A stretch of 64,000 bases of DNA from Petaurus breviceps papuanus (Eukaryota; Chordata; Mammalia; Diprotodontia; Petauridae). Positions 20,420 through 31,475 of the stretch are shown here, in pieces. Numbering within the stretch: the first letter of the stretch is position 1; each line of letters begins with the position of its first letter. The position numbers were made by a program, and so were the translations under genes. The stretch lies in contig JAMXIF010001194.1 of assembly GCA_028583685.1 (NCBI GenBank), positions 21,792,046 through 21,856,045 of the forward strand, read 5' to 3'. The notes below the pieces were generated by a model, which saw nothing but the letters and a program-made list of their open reading frames with translations, searched no databases and was not told the origin of the DNA.

Positions 20420-21660
20420 TTTTAAAGTTGTTTTCCACTCCCCCCCCACCTTCCTGTTTGAGTGGGGCCAACACTGAAAACAGAATCTGGGCTTAAGTAA
20501 ATGGTATAGGATTACAACTTTCTTTTTACCTCAATATGTGCTCTCTGGTGAAAGCATTGACAAAATCCCTGCCTTGTAAATTTGGATTTCTAACTTTAGA
20601 ATACCCCATGATTGAGAGCTATTACATTAAGACACTAGATGGTTTTTATTGTCTCTTGTTAGGTAGTTCCTTTGCTCTGGGAAGCCCTGGTGATATTTAT
20701 TCCTGGTTATCTCTGTTTAGCACACTTGGGCAGAACCATAAATTGGGGAACGAGTAAATACCAATACTGAACTATTTCTCTTGGGGAAAAAAAATGAGAC
20801 CAAGTTTCTTTGTATGAATTGAGCCCTCGCTTAGATGACTTACTGGGAGTAAGATGACAGGTGATGTTTAAATAGCTATTCACAAGAAAATTATCTACAG
20901 GAACCATGTTTCAATGGAATTTTTCCCCCTAGCAGCTGAAAAATATGACAGATGCTCCAATCTGTTTACCAAGGACAGCTCAGCTCCAAAGTAACACAGA
21001 GTTTATTGCTACTGTAATGTTCCAGTTGTGACTGCACGTCATGTTCTAACAGCTCCTGAATGAAAAAAAAAAAAACTAAGTGCAAATTTTACTGGAGTGG
21101 GCAGAAAGAGGAAGGAGTAATGGGCCTGAGCCATCCCTTGGGGGAACCTGATTTAACAGTTCATGGAGTTGACAAATGATGTGGGAAAAGGAAGAAAGCT
21201 GTATGTCCCACAAAATACCTCCCAATAGCTAACTATTCCACTATTAGATATTCATTCCTTTGATTTATGAATCTATCTCTTATTAAAATGCAAATAGGAG
21301 CCAGAACACTTTAACTCTTAGTATATGTGTGTTTTGGGGGTGGGGGAAAGTGTAGATTATTTACCTCATTGTGAAAGAGTTGATCAGATCTTCCTTTGAG
21401 AGCAGGTTTGGATGATAGAAAAGGTCAGAGAACATAAGGATTCCAAGTATGCAAGAGAGGAGACAATACTTATGGGAAAGCAATGTAAAGAAAGGAACAG
21501 AGACATCCAAAGACAAATTTCATTGACTTCTCCATTCTTCAGGGGCATGGAAGGAAGGTATCTCTATTTCAGAGTTTGGGAGCAGTAATGACAGCATGGT
21601 GGAAACAAGCTGCCAGCTGGCTTGGGAATTAAAGACAGGTGTTGAGGCAATGTGCAGTAA
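20420..21660. other. Unique sequence, no gene
   Basis: No repeat family was recognised in about 1.2 kb. It contains only short chance frames and an A run near 21063. Confidence 0.4.
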
Positions 21661-21664
21661 TAAA

Positions 21665-21915
21665 CTGAAGGGAGGGTAATGATTTACACTTCTATTATGC
21701 TTTAAAGTTTATAAATTACTTTCCATCATGAAGCAGGCATATTACTCTCCCAATTTTATGAGCAAGGACTCTGGGACCAAGAGAGGAGAAATTGTTTTCC
21801 ATGAACAAAAAGTTAGTTTTTTATGTTATGTTAGTTTTTGTATGTTAGAGTCAGGGTTCAAATCTATATCCACTAATTACAAATCCAGTGTTCTTTCTCT
21901 TACACCACTCTAGGG
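21665..21915 (-). mobile_element. MIR-like SINE, diverged
   Basis: ATGATTTACACTTCTATTATGC, TATGAGCAAGGACTCTGGGACC and TCCAGTGTTCTTTCTCTTACACC keep the inverted MIR order, with a 30-bp local duplication (TTAGTTTTTTATGTTATG / TTAGTTTTTGTATGTTAG) in the middle. Confidence 0.5.
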
Positions 21916-21919
21916 GGAA

Positions 21920-22615
21920 CAATACTTTTGTCACTGGCAAAAATATATATCAAAAAAATAAATAAATACTAGCTCTACCCTGCCCTCCATCCACCTCCAA
22001 ACTTACTAAGTGAAGTTCTCAAGGTGATTTATATGGACCCTGGAAGCAACCAAAGGCATGATTGCAATTGAAAGGAATTTTTGTACCCTTTCTCAAAGCA
22101 TAGACTGAATTCAAAATGGTAATAAAGTAGAAGAAAAAACAGTTCTGAAAGAAAGACCTAATACCAAATATTTCTTTGGCTGATTGGCTGTGGGTCTGAA
22201 TCATGAAACATCTAGAATCACAACTGGAGCTAGAATTGAGAATCCTCTCTTCTATAAGGAAAAGATTGAAAGATAGCTGCTGCCATGTAACAGTAGCATA
22301 GACCTAGCAGAGATAATTATCATCATCAGAGATACCAAGAGATGATAATGTAGTAGAGAGAACAGACTAGAGAAGATGGCAGAGGAGTGCAGCAAATGAT
22401 AGCCCAATGATATTATAAGAGCACCATATGATATCATCAAGGAAATGGTCCACTGGAAACTACACTCTAGGAGAATTGCTTTCTCTGGCTACATGTGTTC
22501 CCTAGCTGTATGTGTTCTTACACAAGGTACACATATACCTTCTCCCTGTGTCAGTCTCCATATATGTACCATCCCCATATGTATTTCCTTAGGTGCAGTA
22601 ATCTATGGAAAATTA
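21920..22615. other. Unique sequence up to an assembly gap
   Basis: No repeat or gene was recognised. Open frames of 61-63 codons only. Confidence 0.35.
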
Positions 22616-22625
22616 NNNNNNNNNN
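22616..22625. other. Assembly gap (10 N)
   Basis: Ten N bases. The right flank starts within a MIR (CTGAGTTTTAATCCTGTC), so the missing sequence probably contains the MIR head. A 10-N gap is usually a placeholder, so the real length is unknown. Confidence 0.95.
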
Positions 22626-22757
22626 CTGAGTTTTAATCCTGTCTCCAAACACTTACTGCTTGTATGTCCCTAGGCAAGGTGCTTAATCTTTCTTAGCCTC
22701 AGTTTCTTCATCTATAAAATGGAAGTTGTAATAGCAACTACTTCATAGTATTATTCT

Positions 22758-24170
22758 TTTTTTTGAGGGTTTTTTTTGTTTATTTTTAGTTTTCAACATT
22801 CATTTCCACAAGATTTTGAGTTCTTTCCTCTACCCTCCACACCAAAATAGTGAGCCTACTGAATACCCCTTCCCCTAATCTGCTCTATCTTATATCCTCC
22901 CCCATTCCTCCTCTAACTTTCTAGTAGGGCAAGATGGATTTATATACCCCAAAGTCCATATATCTTATTTCCCAGTTGCATGTAAAAAAAATTTTTTAAA
23001 CATTTGTTTTTAAAACTTTGATTTCCAGATTCTTTCCCTTCTTCCCTCCTCACCCGCCCCCACTGGGAATATAAGCAATTCAATATAGATTGAACATGTG
23101 TAGTTAGGCAAAATGTTTCCATAGTAGATATATTGTGAAAGACTAACTATATTTCCCACCATCCTATCCTACCCCCCAATTATTCTATTTTCTCCTTTGA
23201 CCCTGTCCCTAAATGTGTGCTTCTAACTACCCTCTCCCCCAATCTTCCCTCCCTTCTATCATCCCCCTCTTATCCCCTTCCCTCCTACTTTCCTGTAGGG
23301 TAAGATACCAATTGAGTGTGTATGTTATTCCCTAATTAAGTCAACTTCAATGAGAGTAAGGTTGACCCATGCCCTTTCACCTTCCTGCTCTTCCTCTCCA
23401 TTGTAACAGTGTTCTCTTGCCTCTTTTATATGAGATAATTTACCCTATTCTATCTCTCCCTATCTCCTTCTCTCATTATATTCCTCTCTCACCTCTTACT
23501 TTTATTTTTAAGATATCATCCCTTTCTATTCAACTGATCCTGTGCCCTCTGTCTATGTATACATGTACACATATATACTCACATATGTATTTATACATAC
23601 ACCCTCCTGTATAAACATATGTTTATATATATGTATGTATACATATATATTCCCTTCAGCTATCCTCATACCAAGAAAAGTCTCATGAGTTACAATTATC
23701 ATTTTTCCATGCAGGAATGCAAATAGTTCAACTATAATAAGTGCCTTATGATTTCCTTTTCCTGTTTACCTTCTCATGCTTCTCTTGCTTCTTGTATCTG
23801 AAAGTCAAATTTTCTGTTCAGCTCAGGTTTTTTCATTAAGAATGCTTGACAATCCTCTATTTCATTGAATGACCATATTTTCCCCTGAAGCATTATACTC
23901 AGTTTTGCTGGGTAGGTAATTCTTAGTTTTAATCCCAGCTCCTTTGACCTCCAGAATATCATATTCTAAGCCCTTCAGTCCCTTAATGCAGAAGCTGCTA
24001 GATCTTGTGTTATCCTGATTGTGATTCCACAATACTCAAATCCTTTCTTCCTGGCTGCTTGTAATATTTTCTCCTTGACCTTGGAACTCTGGAATTTGGC
24101 TATAATATTGCTAGGAGTTTTCCTTTGGAGATATTTTTCAAGAGGGAATAGGTGAATTCTTTCAATTTCT
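22758..24170 (-). mobile_element. HAL1 (half-L1) copy A, 5' truncated
   Basis: It contains the end of an L1-type ORF1 and a long 3' UTR with an A-rich 3' end at the low-coordinate side. There is no ORF2. It matches copy B (24171-25900) along its length at what looks like roughly 90% identity. The minus strand ends CTAAAAATAAACAAAAAAAA. A 62-codon frame (23774-23962, minus) includes ITYPAKLSIMLQGKIWSFNE, part of the ORF1p C-terminal domain. Its 5' end abuts the tail of copy B. Confidence 0.7.
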
Positions 24171-24639
24171 ATTCTTTAATTAAATTTTATGTTTATTTTT
24201 AGTTTACAACATTCATTTCCACAAGATTTCAAGTTACAAAATCTCTCCCCAACTTTCCCCTAGCCACCACCTCAGAACAGTGATCCCACTGAATACTCCC
24301 TCCCCCAATCTGCTCTCTCCTATATCTTCCCCAATACTCCCTCCAACTTTCCAGTAGGGCAAGATGGATCTCCATACCCCAGGGCCTGTATATCTTATTT
24401 CCCAGTAGCATGTAAAAATAATAATAATAATAATAATAATTTTTTAAACATTTGATTTTAAAACTTTGAATTCCAAATTCTTTCCCTTCCCTCTTCACCC
24501 ACTCTTACTGGAAAGATAAGCAGTTCAATATAGGTTGTACATGTATAGCTATGCAGAACATTTCCATAGTGGATACATTGTGAAAGACTGACTATACTTC
24601 CCCCCCTCCTATCCCACACCCAACTTGTTTTATTTTTTT

Positions 24640-24812
24640 TTTCTTTTTGGAAGAGAGGGAAGAGAGAAGGTTGGGCTAAGTTGAGTTAAGTAACTTGCCC
24701 AAGGTCACATGACTAGTAAGTGTTAAGTGTCTGAGGCTGGATTTGAACCCAGGTCCTCCTGATTCCAGGGCTGGTGCTATATTCACTGCATCACCTAGCC
24801 AGCCCATCTTTT
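24640..24812 (-). mobile_element. WSINE1-like SINE inside HAL1 copy B
   Basis: T run, AACTTGCCCAAGGTCACATG, TTAAGTGTCTGAGGCTGG, AACCCAGGTCCTCCTGATTCC (abbreviated), inverted head CATCACCTAGCCAGCCC. Absent from the equivalent site in copy A. A TTTTATTTT-like duplication is likely but is blurred by T runs. Confidence 0.75.
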
Positions 24813-25194
24813 TTTATTTTCTATTTTGACCCTGTCCCTTTTCAAAAGTGTGTGCTTCTAACTACCCTTCCCCCAATTTGTCCTCCCTTCTATCATCCTC
24901 CTTCTTATCCCCTTCCCCCCACTTTCCTGTAGGATAAGATATACAATTGAGTGTGTATGTTATTCCCTCTTTAAGCCAAATTCAATGAGAGTAAGGTTGA
25001 CCCATACCTTTTTGCCTTCCTGTTCTTCACCTCCATGGTAACAGTTTTCCCTTGCCTCTTTTATGTGAGATAATTTACCCTATTCTGTTTCTCCCTATCT
25101 CCTCTCATTATATTCCTCTCTCATCTCTTAATTTTTATTTTTTTAAATATCATCCCTGCCTATTCAATTGATCCTGGGGCCTCTGTCTATGTAT

Positions 25195-25315
25195 ACCTGT
25201 ACACATATATACACACACTCACATATGTATTCATATGCACATATACCCTCCTATATAGACATATATAAGTATGTATACATATATATATATATACACATTT
25301 ATATTCTCTTCAATT
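25195..25315 (-). repeat. TA/TG-rich segment of the HAL1 3' UTR
   Basis: A (CATATATA)-like tract that also occurs in copy A at 23560-23660, so it is a built-in part of the HAL1 3' UTR and not an independent microsatellite. Confidence 0.65.
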
Positions 25316-25439
25316 ATCCTCATACCGAGAAAAGTTTCATAAGTTACAATTATTGTTTTTCCATGTAGGAATGAAAATAGTTCAACTTTTATAAGTTCCT
25401 TATGATTTCTTTTCCTTGTTTACCTTCTTATGCTTTTCT

Positions 25440-26420
25440 TGCTTCTTGTATTTGAATGTCAAATTTTCTATTCACCTCTGGTTTTTTCATCAAAAATTCT
25501 TGAAAGTGCCATGTAACCTTGAGCAAGTTACTTAACCCCAATTGCTTAAAAAAAAAAAAAAGAATTCTTGAAAGTCCTCTATTTCATTGAATGACCATAT
25601 TTTCTCCTGAAACATTATACTCAGTTTTGCTGGGTAGGTGATTCTTGGTTTTAATCCTAGGTCCATTGACCTCCAGAATATCGTATTCCAAGCCCTTCAG
25701 TCCCTTAATGTAGAAGCTTCTAGATCTTGTGTTATCCTGATTGTGTTTCCATAGTATTCAAATCGTTTCTTCCTGGCTGCTTGTAATATTTTTTCCTTGA
25801 TCTGGGAACTATGGCACCTGGCTATAACATTCTTAGGAGTTTTCTTTTTGGGATCTTTTTCAAGAGATGATTGGTGGATTCTTTCAACCTCTATTTTTCC
25901 CTCTGGTTCTAAAATATCAGGGCAATTTTCCTTCAGAATTTCTTGAAGGATGATTTCTAGGTTCTTTTTTTGATCATGGCTTTCAGGAAGTCCAATATTT
26001 TAAAAATTATCTCTCCTGGATCTATTTTCCAGGTCAGTGGTTTTCCCAATGAGATATTTCACATTGCCTTCTATTTTTTTATTTGTTTGAATCTGTTTAA
26101 TACTATCCTGATTTCTCATAAAATCATTAGCTTCCATTTGCTCCAATATGATTCTGAAAGAATTATTCTCTTCAGTGAGCTTTTGAGATTCTTTTTCCAT
26201 CTGGCAAATTTGGCTTTTTAAGGCATTCTTCTCCTCATTGCCTTTTTGAGCCTCTTTTGCCATTTGAGTTAGTCTATTTTTTTAAGGTGTTATTTTCTTC
26301 AGTCAGATTGTTTACCCTCTTTTCATGATTTTCTTGCATCATTCTCATTTCTCTTCCCAATTTTTCCTCCACTTCTCTTACTTGGTTTTCAAAATCCTTC
26401 TTGAGCTTCTCTATGGCCTA
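25440..26420 (-). pseudogene. HAL1 copy B ORF1 (L1 ORF1p-like), decayed
   Basis: ORF1p binds L1 RNA and acts as a nucleic-acid chaperone. The clearest open part is 26000-26263 (87 codons), with coiled-coil heptads in 21-residue units (EEKNALKSQICQMEKESQKL, EENNSFRIILEQMEAND) ending TDLENRSRRDNF, the conserved start of the RNA-recognition domain. Further on the minus strand are decayed RRM and C-terminal segments. Stops and the SINE at 25508 interrupt it, so it is not functional. Boundaries are approximate. Confidence 0.65.
25508..25562 (+). mobile_element. WSINE1-like SINE, strongly 5' truncated
   Basis: Only CATGTAACCTTGAGCAAGTT, ACTTAACCCCAATTGC and an A run are present. AATTCTTGAAAGT at 25495-25507 and 25563-25575 is a 13-bp target duplication, so the element inserted already truncated (55 bp). 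Confidence 0.75.
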
Positions 26421-27439
26421 TAACCAGCTCATAATTTTCTTGGAAGCTTTTGGTGCCAGAGTTCTGACTTCATTGTCTTTCTCCCAATCCATGCTTTGAT
26501 CCTTTTTGTCCCCAAAATAGGAATCTAAGGTTTAACTGATGTGCTTGCTTTTCTTCCTTTGCTTGCTTATGTTGCCACTCAATCACTTGACTTTTGAGCT
26601 TTTTGCCACAGTAGAATTCTGCTTCTAGAGAGGAGAGCTGTCCCAAATCGCTGGGGTTTTCACATCTGGAGGAGCTATTAGTTGGGTGCCCTCTCTGAAG
26701 CCTCCACAAGCTGTAGCACCTGGTCACACACCCCAGGACCTCCACCCAAGACGGAGACCCAGATCCAAGCAGGTCAAAGTAAGAGTGATTACCCTCTGAA
26801 CTGTCCCTTTGTCCCCCTGTGATCTTCAGGCCAGGAACTCTGGAGGCAGCCAGGTGGAAGAAACTGCAGCCACCGTGCCTCTGCCACTTCTCACCCTGAG
26901 GGAAGGGGCTGGACCATGTTCTTCCATCATCCAATTCCAACAGAGTTCCCCACTGACCTTTTACTTTCTCTTTGGGGTTTATGGGTTGAGAAATTTGGAA
27001 ACTGCCACAGCTGCTGGTGATTCACTCTCCTGAAGTCTTCTCCGGCTGGTCTCTGCCTTGGATTAGGGACGCCCCATATCTTAAACCCCATGGTTCATGC
27101 AGGACTGCGCTCAGCTCCCAGCCTGGTGAGATAGACCCTTCCTGTCGGCCTGCCAGGCTGGCTTCAGTGGAAGATTTGTTTACTGTTATTTTGTGGGTTC
27201 TGTAGCTCTAAAATTTGTTTAGTCATACTTTAAACGTATTGGAGCTGGTTGTGGCGGGACCTCACAGAATTTCCTGCTTCTACTCCATCTTGGCTCTACT
27301 CCCTCCCCCCCCACACACACACACATATAGTATTATTCTAAGGATCAAATAAGATAAAACACATAAAACACTTTATAAACTTGACACTGCTATATAAATA
27401 CTAACTATCATTGTCACTACTTATATTGTTATACTACTT

Positions 27440-27525
27440 CATAGAATCACAGAATGCAAGAATTGGACAGGGCTTCAGCATCCATCTACTCCTACATACC
27501 CAAAAGAAACCCTCATTGATGAGGA
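27440..27525 (-). mobile_element. L3/CR1 3' terminus fragment
   Basis: ATAGAATCACAGAATGCAAG followed by AATTGGACAGGGCTTCAGC is an inverted CR1/L3 3' end. Confidence 0.55.
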
Positions 27526-28080
27526 ATTGATGAGAAGTAATGAGTCACACAACCTTTGTCCTTGAAGACTTCCACTTTAATTAAGTGGTTTTTGTTTTGA
27601 ACCAGGGTGACTTTTGGTTGGTCTGGTAAAAGAAACATTGATGATGGTTTATAAACTAAGATTTGAAATATGTGTTGATCCAAAACATATTTTAAACCTG
27701 GGGGTAGCTTCCAGGGACCCACAAATCAAAGTGGTGAATGGTGGTAGGGCTATACCATGAAGAGACCAGGGTACAGAGTCCATCAGAATTAGGGAGAAAT
27801 TTAGGGACTAAGGGCAAAGAAGTAGGGTCTGAATATTGGGCAAAAGGAGATAACCAAAGGATCTTTGAACTTAAAAGTAATTGAAGTCAACTAACTCAAT
27901 TAACCTCCAACCCCCCTGCTGTTTGGAACTTTAGATGAGCCTATGGATTCACGATTGGGAAAAACAAAACCAAAGCATATTCCAGAAGCTATCAGCAACA
28001 TTTTGTTGCATCAGAGACAAGTGTAGGAACAGGGGAATATGTCTTTTGGAAAGGTTTGATGCACCACACAGTTTCCAGGC
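27526..28080. other. Unique sequence
   Basis: No family recognised. A 69-codon minus frame (27513-27722) has no domain. Confidence 0.35.
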
Positions 28081-28082
28081 AA

Positions 28083-28275
28083 TCACAGAACATGAGAATA
28101 GCTAAAACGGGCCTTAGGGTCCATTTGGTCCAATTCCCCCGTTTTACAGAGAAAGCATTTGAGGCCTGGAGAGGTTAAATAATTTGACCAAGGTCACACA
28201 TTTAGTTAGACTCTGAGCAAGGACCAGAACCCAATTCTTCTGATTCACAATCTAGTGCTCTGTCAACCACACACT
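28083..28275 (-). mobile_element. MIR3-like CORE-SINE with L3 tail
   Basis: AATCACAGAACATGAGAATAG, TTGGTCCAATTCCCCCG, TTTTACAGAGAAAGC, GACCAAGGTCACACATTTAG, AATCTAGTGCTCTGTCAACC. Full inverted MIR3 order. Confidence 0.65.
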
Positions 28276-28369
28276 GCTGCCAGACATCAGACTGAATCCT
28301 CACAGCAGAGAGCCAGCTCCACAAACAGCCTCTGGTATAGTGAGCTATGAAAAGTAGAAAGCCTGGCTG

Positions 28370-28565
28370 CTGGGGGGAGAAGGAAGGGCTTTGGACAGGC
28401 TCCTTCCATTACACTCAGCCAATCTCAGTGCCTTATTAAGGACAATAAACAGGATGTTCCTAATCAGGAAAGTCTTTGACAACTAATTAATTGTAACCTA
28501 GCAAAGACAAAAACATAGCACAACTCAACCAGGTGATGCCAGAATGGCAGCTCCATTCATGAGGC
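28370..28565. promoter_or_regulatory. Candidate non-coding regulatory block
   Basis: Unique sequence with CAGCCAATCTCAG (CCAAT), AGGACAATAAACAGG, GACAACTAATTAATTGTAAC. A regulatory role is inferred only from motif density and absence of repeats. Confidence 0.25.
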
Positions 28566-28869
28566 TGATCCCTATTCTTCACTACAAGTTTTAATTGTGT
28601 TTAGGGGTGAATATCTCTTTCTTCTAGACTCAGCAACTTCCAGGTTTGGGGGTTTCATATGTATGTGTCTGTGTCTGTGTGTGTGTGTTACTCTATAGCT
28701 TTACTGACAGCAAGCGTTTTGTTAGCTCAGATGTCATTTAGATTTGACATTCGATTTCCTTTCTAAATATTCATTCTCTTCTGGCTCAGGTCTCTTGAAT
28801 CCAGAACCCCTCGGTGGACAAAAGGATGAGAAAGTCATAAAAAAAAAGTACTGCTAATAATGTCAGCAA

Positions 28870-29000
28870 CTCATAATTTATGATGGTTTATATTTCAGAA
28901 GGCACTTTTCCTGTTCTTTTTCACATTTGATATATATAACAATGCTGCATGGGTATCTACTATTTATAGATGAAGTTGAGGACAGGAGAAGTAAATTTTA
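28870..29000 (-). mobile_element. MIR fragment, very diverged
   Basis: AATGTCAGCAACTCATAATT and TTATAGATGAAGTTGAGGAC keep the inverted MIR pattern only loosely. Confidence 0.35.
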
Positions 29001-29034
29001 TTACTAATACTTAACACTCTGTCCTGCAGTTCTC

Positions 29035-29208
29035 TAATGCATTTCTCATGTAATATTGTGAATTATAATTGTCTGCTTGTGTTTTATCCAAATACTAGAC
29101 TGTGTATTCCGTGAACAGCAGGGATACAATGCACTAACTAGTCCTAGCAGAGTGGTCTACATATAAGTGTTTAATAAATGGTTGTTGTTGAATGAATGGA
29201 TTAATGAA
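29035..29208 (+). mobile_element. L2 LINE 3' terminus
   Basis: AATACTAGACTGTGTATTCC, AGAGTGGTCTACATATAAG, TGTTTAATAAATGGTTGTTG and repeated GAATGAATG at the end, as in the L2 terminus. Confidence 0.65.
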
Positions 29209-29211
29209 TGA

Positions 29212-29400
29212 ACGATTCACATTCGTATAGCATTTCACAGTTTACAAAAAACTTTTTCCACAGCAGCTCTTGAAGATAAATATTATATTATTATCCCCAT
29301 TTCATAAATGAGAAAACTGGGATGCAGAGGTCAAGTAACTTACAAGGTCAGAGTTAGAAAGTGGTGGGTATGGAACACAGATTCAGTCCATACTTTTTCC
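29212..29400 (-). mobile_element. MIR-like SINE
   Basis: TAGCATTTCACAGTTTACAA, TTATCCCCATTTCATAAATG, AGAGGTCAAGTAACTTACAAGG (abbreviated). Inverted MIR order. Confidence 0.6.
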
Positions 29401-29424
29401 TTTACAACATAAATTCATCAGTAA

Positions 29425-29592
29425 GAGGCAGAGTATCACAATAGTAAATGTGTAGGAATTAGAATCACAAGATCTGGGTTTATATCTTGGCTCTATCACT
29501 TTCTATCTTTGTGAACTTGGGCAAGTCACTTATCTTCCAAGCTGCAGAAGACTGAATACTAAGGTTCCTTCTAGCTCTAAATTTATGATCCT
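29425..29592 (+). mobile_element. MIR3-like SINE
   Basis: AATTAGAATCACAAGATCTGG, TGAACTTGGGCAAGTCAC, AAGGTTCCTTCTAGCTCTAA. The L3-like tail is present. Confidence 0.65.
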
Positions 29593-29602
29593 TTGCCTGT
29601 GA

Positions 29603-29850
29603 GTTGGCCAGTTAGGTGGCACAGTGAATACAGTGCCAGACCTGAAGTCAGGAAGATTCATCTTCATGAGTTCAAATCTGACCTCAACACTTGCTAGCTA
29701 TGTGACCCTTGGCAAGTCACTTGTCCCTGTTTGTTTCAGTTTCCTCATCTATAAAATGAGCTGGAGAAGAAACTGGCAAACCACTCTACTATCTTTGCCA
29801 AGAAAATCCCAAGTGGGGTCACATAGAGTCAGTAATGACTGAAAAACATC
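29603..29850 (+). mobile_element. MAR1-like CORE-SINE, full length
   Basis: CAGTTAGGTGGCACAGTGAA, TGTGACCCTTGGCAAGTCAC, AAAATGAGCTGGAGAAGAAAC (abbreviated), ATCTTTGCCAAGAAAATCCC, GAGTCAGTAATGACTGAAAAAC (abbreviated). Confidence 0.75.
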
Positions 29851-29854
29851 TGTG

Positions 29855-30685
29855 AATTAGAACGTACACATTGTATACAGTATCTTCTAGTAAGTCACAC
29901 AATTAGTCCCAATCACACACAAACTCTACTATTGACTTTAGTCCTGGATTGATTTGGGGATGGGGAGGGATGTTTGTTTTTCTGTTTTCCTAGTCTGGGA
30001 GACTCTTGATGAATCTCTGGGGGAGGACAATCACTTTGTGGTGTCTGTATCTGGAAAATACGGCAATACAGACTCCAGTCATCAAATAAAAAAAAATTGG
30101 AAACTCAGTCCCATGAATGTGAAGAATCCCCTTGCTTCCTCCCTAAAAACAGGGTTGGCAGGCAAAACATCAGTCCCTTAGTGGAAAATACTGCCAAAAT
30201 GAAAAGTAAATACTATTCTCTGTTGGAAGGAAAAGAAGGTAGGGAATAATTATCTAAGAAAACTAATAGTATTCAAAAAATAAAATCCTTCAGAGTGAAA
30301 ATTTATCAGAGTAGGAAGCTAGATATGAAGGGATTTCATTAAAAGTTAGAACATGCTGGCTTTTTAATCCCCAAGTACCTTATATTGTTGGGAAGGTATA
30401 ATTGGTTTTCCATGCCTTTAGGAGGACCAGTGTATCCATCAACTTGCTACACCAATACACAGAGTGATTTGACTCTGGACCTGACTCAGAACCCTCCAAG
30501 AACTTAGGAGGTACCATGGTCTTGAACTCCAACCTGGCTCTCCAACCTCCTGAAAATCAATAAAGGTTGAAGCTACTTAATTCAAAACTTCAATAGATTC
30601 ATTATTTTACTGATGTAGGCACTCATTTTGATGGTGCAGAACACAGTCCTTTCAATGTTTCCTAATCCTGTGCAAAGATGTTGGT
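29855..30685. other. Unique sequence
   Basis: No repeat recognised. A 75-codon plus frame (29954-30181) has no domain. A short A-rich tract lies at 30088. Confidence 0.4.
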
Positions 30686-30897
30686 AATAAATCACTGAGC
30701 ATTTATTGAAGCCCTCCTATGTATCAGGCACCATGATAAGCACTAAGGATACAAATACAGAAGTGAAGTAATCCCCATTCTCAGGAAGCTTTCATTGTAT
30801 TGGGGAAAACAACATGTACTTATATTTGAAATGTTTAGATACAAATTTAGGCAGGAGAGCACTAGCAGCTGGTGCTATCAGGGAAGGTTTTGTGTAA

Positions 30898-31143
30898 GCA
30901 GCTACACGGCATGGTGGATAAAATATTGGACTGGCAGGAAGGAGATCTGACTTTGAATCGTGCCTCAAACACTCACTGGGCAAGTCACTTAGTCTTTCTC
31001 AACCTCAGAATCCTTATCTGTAAAAAAGGGAGCAATAATAGCATCCACCTCATAGGTCTGCTTTGAGGATCAGATGAGAAAAGATATGTAAAGTGTTTTG
31101 CAAACATTAATGTTTTATATAAATGCTAGCTATTATTTTTATT
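30898..31143 (+). mobile_element. MIR-like SINE in the old repeat
   Basis: CAGCTACACGGCATGGTGG, CACTGGGCAAGTCACTTAG, AACCTCAGAATCCTTATCTG, AGGATCAGATGAGAAAAG, TATAAATGCTAGCTATT. It interrupts the old repeat cleanly. Confidence 0.7.
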
Positions 31144-31207
31144 AGAAGGTGGTACTCAAGTGTATCTTGAAAGGAAGTAAAAAAAAACTTTCCCACTTCT
31201 TCTGATT

Positions 31208-31345
31208 GGGGAGGCTAGGTGGTGCAGTAAATAGAGCATCGGCCCTGGAGTCAGGAGGACCTGAGTTCAAATCTGGCCTCTGACACTTAACACAAAAACT
31301 AGCCATGTGACTTTGGACAAGTCACTTAACCCCAGCTGCCCTCCG
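31208..31345 (+). mobile_element. WSINE1-like SINE
   Basis: GGGGAGGCTAGGTGGTGCAG, CATCGGCCCTGGAGTCAGG, TGAGTTCAAATCTGGCC, ACAAAAACTAGCCATGTGAC, TTAACCCCAGCTGCCC. The usual A tail is replaced by a GGAA array. Confidence 0.8.
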
Positions 31346-31475
31346 AAAGGAAGGAAGGAAGGAAGGAAGGAAGGAAGGAAGGAAGGAAGGAAGGAAGGAA
31401 GGAAGGAAGGAAGGAAGGAAGGAAGGAAAGAAGGAAGGAAGGAAGGAAGGAAGGAAGGAAGGAAGGAAAGAAAGT
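31346..31475 (+). repeat. (GGAA)n microsatellite grown from a SINE tail
   Basis: About 125 bp of nearly pure GGAA units with two AAAG-type variants, starting exactly where the SINE A tail should be. Confidence 0.95.

Larger units (their letters stand above)
24171..27326 (-). mobile_element. HAL1 (half-L1) copy B, full length
   Basis: On the minus strand it runs 5' UTR (27326-about 26450, head GGGAGGGAGTAGAGCCAAGA), ORF1 (about 26420-25440), a 3' UTR with a CT-rich and TA-rich segment, and the tail ATGTTGTAAACTAAAAATAAAC. There is no ORF2 between ORF1 and the tail, which is the definition of HAL1 elements, known to be abundant in marsupials. Its 3' terminus resembles that of the L1 at 54350-54420, consistent with shared mobilisation. 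Two WSINE1 copies lie inside. The duplication ATAGTATTATTCT bounds A and B together. Confidence 0.75.
22626..27420 (+). mobile_element. MIR split by two HAL1 insertions
   Basis: The left half (22626-22757) has CACTTACTGCTTGTATGTCC, TCAGTTTCTTCATCTATAAAATGG (abbreviated). The right half (27340-27420) continues AAGGATCAAATAAGATAAAAC and CACTTTATAAACTTGACAC. The word ATAGTATTATTCT is duplicated at 22745-22757 and 27327-27339. Confidence 0.7.

Noticed and set aside
26470-26940. 156-codon minus-strand frame
   Set aside because: It lies in the 5' UTR of HAL1 copy B, in a frame without an ORF1p signature; a chance frame in GC-richer UTR.
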